A stretch of DNA of 64,000 bases from NCBI GenBank assembly GCA_029204225.1, contig CM055096.1, positions 41,415,305-41,479,304 of the forward strand. Reading direction: 5' to 3'. The notes below the pieces were generated by a model, which was given only the letters and a program-made list of their open reading frames with translations, had not been told where the DNA came from and did not search any database. The DNA comes from Diphasiastrum complanatum (lineage: Eukaryota > Streptophyta > Lycopodiopsida > Lycopodiales > Lycopodiaceae). This document shows positions 56,640-64,000 of this stretch, piece by piece; position 1 is the first letter of the stretch; each line of letters begins with the position of its first letter. The position numbers and the translations under genes are program-made.

Positions 56640-56990
56640 TTTCTTCATAAGTCTTAATCCTTCCGACATGAAATCATGTTGGATCTTAGATTCTTGACAT
56701 GCAATCCAAATGGATCTTAGATTCTTGACATGCATACATGATGGTTCTTAGATTCTAGTCATGCAATCATGAGGGTTCATAGATTCTTGATATGCAACAG
56801 TCTGATGTGACATGCATGGTCTTTAGGCAATGCATGGTGTGACATGCAAGCTTCAAATTTGACATGCAAGCTTTAGATCTGACATCACAAATGGCATGAC
56901 ATGCAAGGTTTAAATCTGACATGCAAGCTCTAGATCTGACATGCATGGACAATAGGCCTCAGATGGCAAGACATGCAAGCTTCAAATCCG
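56640..56990. repeat. Array of GATTCTTGACATGCA / TCTGACATGCAAGC units
   Basis: First about four units of around 38 bp with GATCTTAGATTCTTGACATG, then about seven shorter units with (A/T)TCTGACATGCAAGC. Non-coding; apparent minus-strand 61-93 codon frames are by-products. 56990-58930 otherwise holds no recognised gene; a minus-direction TATA-like TATATAAG is near 57160. Confidence 0.8.
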
Positions 56991-58937
56991 AGAGAGTTTG
57001 AGCTCCAAAAATCCTGCAATCCACAAAATAGCATAGCCTCCTTGAGGTAATGCCTCAATCCTCTTCTCCAAAGCATCTGTACACAACAAACAACAAATGG
57101 GCAGAGCTTGGATGCAACATCCTTCAATCCTATTGGTAGAGGGGCGCATTTCCACTTATATAGAGAGTGGAGAGTCCTTTCAAAGTGAGTGAGGTGTGAG
57201 GAAGACTCCAATTGGACTTAGGGTGAAGTGGAGTGCATGGATGAGGTGTATTAGTTAGAGAGGGTGAATGGGTGATGTGTATTAGCTTGGGAGAGTTATT
57301 ATGATGATTTGGCATATGAAGTGAGAATGTAGGAGGGCGTCCCATTCTAGGTGTCAAATAGCCTAGAATGCATGTGGAAAAGTAGGTGGGAGGTCGGTGG
57401 TACAAGGTTCAAACTTGACTTTTAATTACATATAATTTTTCATGATTACAACTTGGGAATTCACCCAAGTGCAATCTTCCTAAGGAAGAGCCAAGGTATA
57501 TGTCCATCTTGTTTTTGCATAACGTCCATCAATTCCTAGGCCCTTTTTTCTAGAGGTTGCCCATCCTCAATCATGGCCATTGGCACTTATTTTCTAGAGG
57601 TTGCCCATCCTTAGTCATGGTGAATAGAGTCAAAAGGGTGATCACTTCCTTGGCCTATTCCTGATCTTTATAGACTCCACTGAGCCTTCATTATAGACTC
57701 TTCTGAGCCTTCATTATAGACTTAGAAATAAGCCTTCTTGTTTACTGTTTTAAGCTTAGAAAGCTTCTTGTTTCGATTCTTGTTTGTCAGGCACTTTCTT
57801 AAGTACCTGCACATACTCTCAAAGAGAGGTCAGTCCTTAAGCCCAGAGGGCTTCTTGTTCTTGTTCTAATTCTTCAGGTATGTTCGTGAGTACCTGCACA
57901 TCCCTTCAAAGAAAGGCCAGTGTTCATAATACCATCAGACATGGTTCATAGAAGATTCTTAGTTCTACAGGTATCAATGCCTGTTACTCAATATATTAAA
58001 GAAATAAGTTCATACAATATCCTAAAAGAATATTGATCATTGATAATTTTATATCATCAAAGTCTATCTAGGTTTGAAGCTGAGAAAGTCTTTATTACTT
58101 AGGGGTCATTTTGTCTCTACAAATTACATGTTGCAGCATGCGGGAACTTTGGTAGCCACTGACTTTGGAAGAGAGTTACAAGCACCTTGCTCTCGGGTAG
58201 AGATAGAAATTAAACAAGTTCTTGTGTAGAGTGAGAAAGTACAAAGAATATGCGAGTCAAAAATCTGATTATCTCTCAAAAAGTTAATTGTACAATGAGA
58301 GCTCACTTCCATATACTAGTGGCTCGAGTTCTTGCTTCAAAAACACATGTAAGAATGATTGGACCCCATGGATTGCACCTCACATCAAGATTGGACCTCA
58401 AGGTTTGCACCCTCTCAAGGTGATTGGGCCTCATGAATTTCACCTTACAATATGATTGGGGCTCATGATGTGCACCTCTTAAGGACCTCATGAGCCAATG
58501 AAATGTGGATTTGGATGCGTTACTAGCAAATTTCCAATCCTTACATTTTGCGACAAGTGTCACCATCTCACTAGAACTCGAGTTGGAAGACTTTTGACTT
58601 TCCTAAATCATTATAAAAATATGTACAAGGTGGTGGTGGACCCCATGATGACAACTAGCATCCAAAATAACTAGTCTACTTTTATCTTTTTTCACGCTCC
58701 TCTAGTTATGCAACATTAATAAAAAATAGATTTGCTCAAAACTCCCAAGGCTAATCTATGCTTAATAAATGAAGCCTTAAGCAAAAGGCTTAGTGAGAAG
58801 ATCAGCCACAGATAATGAAGTATCCACATGCTCCAAAGTAATGTCTTTTGCTTGAACTTTCTCCCTCACAAAGTGATGTGCCACCTCGATATGCTTGCTC
58901 CTTGCATGAAAGATGGGATTTGAAGGAAGGCCTTGGG

Positions 58938-60838
58938 CTAAAATATTGTCACACTTGATGATGGAAGCATCTTCACAATTGATACACTTGGTGCCTTGTA
59001 TTCAGCTTCAGTTGAATCGACTGAGATAGTATCCTGCTTCTTTGAGAGCCAAGAGATGACTCCACCTCCAAGATATATAGCAAATGCACTTGTGGACTTC
59101 CTATCAAGCTTATTACTTGCAAAATCTGAATCTGAAAAGGCAATCAAGCAAAGGTTATCTCTTTGATACGAATTCCATAATCTAGAGTGCTAGAAAGCTA
59201 CCTAAGCACTCTCTTGGCTAACTTCCAATGATGGATCAAAGGAGACTGCATATATTGACTTAACCTATTGACACAAAAGCTAAGATTAGGTCTAGTAATA
59301 GTGAGCCAAATCAAGGAGCGTATGGGACTCCTATAGAGGGTGATGGCCATGAAGGATCTTTCATCACCATCTATTGGATCTCTTACATGATGCTCCATAG
59401 GAGTGTCTATGCTTTTTCACTTATCCATATTAAATTTCTGAAGTAGTGAAGTAGCATACTGGTATTGACAAATAAAACTATAACAAGATGTCCTATGTAC
59501 TTCAAGACCCAAGATGGCCATGAAGGATCTTTCATCACCATCTATTGGATCTCTTACATGATGCTCCATAGGAGTGTCTATGCTTTTTCACTTATCCATA
59601 TTAAATCTCTTAAGTAGTGAAGTAGCATACTGGTATTGACAAATAAAACGATAACAAGATGTCCTATGTACCTCAAGACCCAAGATACAGGGCAAAGATC
59701 CAAGATCTTGCATTTTAAACTCTATTCCTAGAGCTAGTTTTGCCTTATCAATGAGCTTGACATTATTTCCACAAAAAATGATGTCATCTACATAAAGTAC
59801 AAGGATGATCACATCACCATCTACAAACTTGAAATACAAAGATGGATCATACTCACTAAGAGTGAATCCTAGTGAGAGAAGGAAAGTGTTAAGTCGAGAA
59901 TACCAAGATCTTGGAGCTTGCTTGAGACCATACTAGCTCTTGAAGAGCAAACAAACCTTGTCCTCTTGCCCTTGCATGATGAATCCCTCGGGTTGGTGCA
60001 TGTAGATCTCCTCCTCAGCCATTGAGAAAAGCATTAGTCACATCCATTTGATACATGAACCAATCAAAATGAGATGACAAGGGAATCAAGATTCTAATGG
60101 TAACCATCTTTGCAACGGGAGCAAAAGTCTCTTCATAATCTAGACCCTTGACTTGAGCATAGGCCTTTGCACAATGCCTAGCTTTATACTTGTTAATGGA
60201 ACCATCTTGATTATACTTGATTTTAACCACCCATTTGGAACCGATTGCCTTTTTGTTAAGTGAAACCACAAAAAGTTAGCTCCATCATCAGTATCCAACT
60301 TCAAGAGCCTTCCAAATCTTGTCCCTCTTGCTACCATTTTTTCATCCCTTTTGATCAAGCAAGCATCCCTCTATGTCTCTCGAGAGCCAAAATATCTCTC
60401 GTAACGTCGAAGGCACACAATGGGAATCATCGTTAGAGATTAGGGGCTGAAGTGTGGTTGAGGGATTAGGAAAGCGATTGTGGTTATGATGAACTAAAAG
60501 TCTACCAAGGTTCATGAGAAAGGTGTGTGGACGATGGGAGTGTGTGACTGTCCCAAGGATGAAGGAGAGTGATGAATGGTTAGATGTTTGGTAGGTGTGA
60601 TAGGGAAATCTGATGTATGTGGAAGGAGAGTTGGTGACCCACCCCATGAGGTACTCAACAACATTATGCTCTCCATTGTGCGGGTGACAAGTGAAGTTAC
60701 TTGAACTAGGCTAGCTACAAAGGCCATAAAAAATGGCCAGCTCATGGAATTTAACCAACTGAAGCAGGTGCTCACCATAAGATGGGATTGTTTCCTCAGT
60801 TGCAATGTTCCGATAATACTAATATCCTCATGATCCAA
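58938..60838 (-). mobile_element. Ty1/Copia pol remnant (RT and RNase H)
   Basis: Minus strand in order: KAIGSKWVVKIKYNQDGSIN KYKAR and LDYEETFAPVAKM (RT start, 60269-60015), VIILVLYVDDIIFCGNN with the YVDD catalytic motif (59839-59588), ITRPNLSFCVNRLSQYMQSP (59398-59198), and SDSDFASNKLDRKSTSAFAI with STEAEYKA (RNase H, 59147-58938). 60838-60342 is the Ser/His-rich segment before RT. Several stops, and a 171-bp tandem duplication in the RT-RNase H junction, so it is inactive. It lies antisense to CTC1 in intron 15. Confidence 0.88.
59342..59683. repeat. 171-bp tandem duplication within Copia pol
   Basis: Two nearly identical copies (59342-59512 and 59513-59683), each starting GATGGCCATGAAGGATCTTT. 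This duplicates the end of RT (YQYATSLL.. on the minus strand). Confidence 0.95.
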
Positions 60839-60859
60839 TGGATGCCCATTAATTTAAAC

Positions 60860-61530
60860 AACTTGGGCTAGCTACTGGAATTTTTTTTTTCCGTCGATCA
60901 AAAATTTTTAAACGCCCGGAAGCCGTGGACAACTGGGTAAACCGTTGGACGAGCTATTTCAGTTGGCAGAACGTCCCAGAAGGAAAGCAAATATCATCAG
61001 TTTTGTTGTTTCTTGAGGGCAAGGCCTCCTTGTGGTGGAGGATACTACCCATGAAACCGATGACTTGGGCTGGATTCCTGGAGGAATTCCGTAAGGCTTT
61101 AGTCACAATTGACGATTCTGATTGAAAATTTGCTTAATTTTTTAGCAAAATAGGCAACCAAGAATTGGACACTTACGTCCAGGAATTCTTGGAGTTTTTG
61201 GCCAAGGTGCCGCTTTATGATAGGAAGTTGGCGCAGTGGCAGTTCATTCTTGGACTGCTAGCCTGATTATCAAAACAAATGCAAATGGAATATCCTCCAA
61301 TCTTTGGAAGATGCTATCCGTGTGGCCAAGGCCTATGATAGCATCGTGTTTGCCTCGTGAAAAAGCTCGCACGGCCAAACGACCTCGAAGCCTAAGATGG
61401 AGAAGACTAAAATGTAACGAAAAAAGCAATTTTTTTTTGCTTAGCTTGAAGCTTTGGCGAACCAACATAATAACAAAAAAGAACGAGAGAAACCAGTCAA
61501 AATTATAAGTCATTCTTAGTGAGTTGGAAT
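60860..61530 (+). pseudogene. Gypsy gag fragment
   Basis: + strand: VDNWVNRWTSYFSWQNVPEG, VLLFLEGKASLWWRILPMK, WAGFLEEFRKALVTIDDSD, then after a stop LDTYVQEFLEFLAKVPLYD. Capsid-like gag, with a degraded C-terminus to about 61530. Confidence 0.75.
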
Positions 61531-61918
61531 TGGTACTCTGAAGTTGGAATGTGAGAACTTCAATGGTATTGGTGTGTAGTCTAAATAGATTTATGAATCA
61601 TTCTTATCAATCGGGCTTTTGGACTTTAAGATCAGCTCGTGGATGGTCTTCTTAGAGGAAGAACTTGTGGTATGGGACGCAGGCCATTCTAAAGGGGAGA
61701 TTTGACACTGTTTGGATATTCTAAAGGGGAGATTCTAAAGTACGGCCGTAAATCTAATTGATGCCAAATACTATGGGTCATAAAAGGGTGTTTTGTCAGA
61801 AATTTGAGATATTGGTCATGACCCTTATGGATATATGAAATTTACAACCCGACAAGCTATTTCTTTATGCTAAAAATATATTTGTGAATTTCTTAGACGT
61901 TTACTAACCCGATTTCTT

Positions 61919-62203
61919 GTGATTCCTTGGAACATAAGTTTTGTTACCCGTGGACCTTGGACGATGTCACAAAAATGGCTAATAGACTCATTTTCTAAAT
62001 TGTTTTCCTTACACAATAAGTCCTTTATTGATTACAGGTCAATTCTCTGTGTTGGTAACGAAGATGACCATTTGATAAGTCATTCACGAAAATGTGTTGG
62101 GACATTATCAATATTTGGTTATGATAGTGCAACACCTTTCTTGACTTCCAAGTTTTTCTCGGATCTCTTCTTTGAAACTTCTCCTAGGGAAAATCTAGAT
62201 TGA
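61919..62203 (+). other. Unassigned open stretch, 94 codons
   Basis: Begins IPWNISFVTRGPWTMSQKW and contains SILCVGNEDDHLISHSRKCV then FGYDSATPFLTSKFFSDLFF. Well-mixed composition, but I do not recognise the family. It lies between Gypsy gag and integrase fragments, so it may be part of a degraded polyprotein. The surrounding 61531-63580 has no other supported feature. Confidence 0.3.
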
Positions 62204-63584
62204 TATGCACCCCTTGGAAACTCGTGTGGTTTCTTGTTAAAAGGGGAAGAAGTAGGAAGAAAAGAAAGTTATCAAAGAGAAACATCTATCATAGATTCCA
62301 GGAGGAATTTGTTTATGAATAGATGACGGACCTGTTTCTTAAATCAAGAACGATAGGATATTTTGATATTATAGAAATCCTTTATGGATTATAGTAGATA
62401 TCTTGTTAGAAGATGTAAGAGAAGGAAATTAAAAAACACTCTTGTAGTAGTAGAAGAGTTGCTGATTACAAGTCCGGATGATTTGTGTCAGAACTTGGGA
62501 ATTTTATTGCAAGATAGTGGTTTGTTGAAGCTTGTTCCTTGCTAGTTGTAATCAGCTTGCTCTTAGAGTGAACTTGGATCCGTGGGTTGATGCAAGGAAT
62601 GAAATTCATTTTTGTAATATATTCTTTTGAGTTAATCTCCGGTTGAGATTTTGGTTGTGAAATAGCACTCTTTGAGAAATATTCTCTCTTAGAGGATAAC
62701 CGAGCTACAGGATTCAAAGTTTGTGTACAGATCATGTGATATCTGTAGAGATATGCTATGAAGTGAATCTTTGTATGATCATAAAACCTTTTGTACAAAC
62801 TTTTAATCTTGTGGATCTACAAAGTATTCCTTGGACTAGGTTTATATGCATTCATAAACTACTTATTAAAACATAGGCATATTGATGAGAATTGTGTAGA
62901 GACAATGTCTCGCTAGGTTATAGTAGTTTCTTATTGAGAATTGCTTATTGACCTAGAATAGATTTAGAATCAAATTAAATATGGTGTTTTGGTACCACAC
63001 CTAAACATTTAAATATTTTCTAATTCCGATACAGCTAATCGAGTCAGGAGCGCTACTTCTGTGTTAGTTGTTTGAATCAACAATATAATCTTACTTATGG
63101 ATATTGTTGTTGAAATGTATTGCTTATAAGTCGCAACCTTTATGAGTCAATTTTGGATTCATTTAACGGTTATGTGCATAGAATACACGAGAACTTTTGG
63201 CCTTATCTTTTCCCGATTGGAAAGGATGGAATGATATCTCGGAAGACTCAGGAGAGTCGGATAGTTGGTGGTAGCCAAAAGTTAGAACTTCACGTAATGA
63301 GGTTCCGGTGAATCTTAAGCTATTCTAGATAAGAACTTAAGATAAAATCTAGCGTATTCTGGAGTAAATTCAAAGTTTGGAATGATACTTTGTATTATGT
63401 CTAGAGTAAGGGCGGTTTTTGAGGTTTACAATCTTTATATAGGCACCGAAGGTGAGATAAGTAAGTCTGAAATTTTCCAGATGGAAAGAATTTTTAGAAC
63501 AACTCCAGTGTCTTCTAAGAATTGTAATGCTCTCTTATAGTAAGATTACCCCGGATGAATAAACAAGATAACTAAACTTTGGTA

Positions 63585-63775
63585 ATGACTGGCCATCTTA
63601 GCAAATCGGTTATGTTTATTCGGGTAAGGACTACCAGGAAAGCATCTGATTTAGCTCAGATATTTGTTGAGCGTTTGTTTAGGCCTCACGGATTACCTAG
63701 TGGCATCATGAATATTCATGATTCGAAGTTCACGGGTCACTTTTGATTAACCGTTTTAGCTAAACTAGAGGTAAA
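63585..63775 (+). pseudogene. Gypsy integrase core fragment
   Basis: + strand HLSKSVMFIRVRTTRKASDL AQIFVERLFRPHGLPSGI then HDSKFTGHF, stop, LTVLAKLEV. Matches 'RLTKSVHF.P..TT..A..LA.I....I..LHG.P..IVSDRDSKF'; the first catalytic Asp region and the D of 'SDRD' are altered. The element may continue past 64000. Confidence 0.8.
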
Positions 63776-64000
63776 CCAAAATCGTACTTTTTTGTGATAT
63801 TTAATTGTGGCTTAAAGGAGCACCTCATATCTGCCATTTCCCGTCAGGAGAAGGCATTTTATGACAATATGCAAAAATCCAATACTTGTATAACCTTATT
63901 CCACTCATGTAAAGTCCTGGTTCAAAATACTTGCCAAAAGTCGAAAACAAGAAACTGATAACCACTTTTTGCCACCCCAAATTTTTAATCGAATTTGGAA

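Overview
The window is nuclear DNA from a vascular plant with a large, repeat-rich genome. It holds one host gene, on the + strand, buried in transposable elements. The gene is recognisable as CTC1, the large OB-fold subunit of the telomere-capping CST complex (CTC1-STN1-TEN1). Fifteen exons can be placed between 9890 and 55953, all with GT/AG borders and compatible phases. Two introns of about 13.8 and 15.2 kb, filled with LTR retrotransposons and hAT pieces, suggest a gymnosperm or another large-genome lineage. The sequence alone does not fix the species.

Layout. 1-7161 is a minus-strand Ty3/Gypsy element (Tat/Athila-like, degenerate) running off the left edge. It has gag, protease, RT, RNase H, a 5' leader full of inverted short motifs, a primer-binding site and an 824-bp LTR. 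7162-8230 holds Copia integrase and Gypsy RNase H debris, followed by a 93-bp GA microsatellite. 8682-9889 is the CTC1 upstream region. CTC1 exon 1 is 9890-11632. Intron 1 contains Gypsy integrase debris, a GC-rich hairpin island, an LTR-bounded chromovirus element (14434-22906, 5-bp target duplication CTAGT) that is an internal mosaic of several retroelements, and a hAT transposase remnant. Exons 2-6 (63-119 nt each) lie together at 25386-26489. Intron 6 contains a truncated relative of the chromovirus (28405-32242), a second Tat/Athila-like element whose linker-RT block is inverted (33190-38500), palindrome-bearing tandem repeats and a second hAT remnant. Exons 7-12 occupy 41645-48719, exon 13 is at 53915-54006, exon 14 at 54197-54446 and exon 15 at 55803-55953. 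Intron 15 runs beyond 64000 and contains Copia pol remnants (minus strand), Gypsy gag and integrase fragments and tandem arrays. The last CTC1 exons lie outside the window.

How it fits together. CTC1 has an open reading frame of about 1,635 codons across the 15 exons with no frameshift or stop, so it looks functional. The 15 exons already encode more residues than I recall for angiosperm CTC1 (about 1,270), even without the C-terminus. The extra length is in exon 1 and exons 11-12. Nearly all transposon coding regions carry stops and frameshifts. Recurrent themes among the repeats are chimeric elements, internal inversions, tandem duplications of 70-170 bp, and short palindromic motifs arrayed in untranslated regions. 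No RNA genes or CRISPR arrays were recognised.
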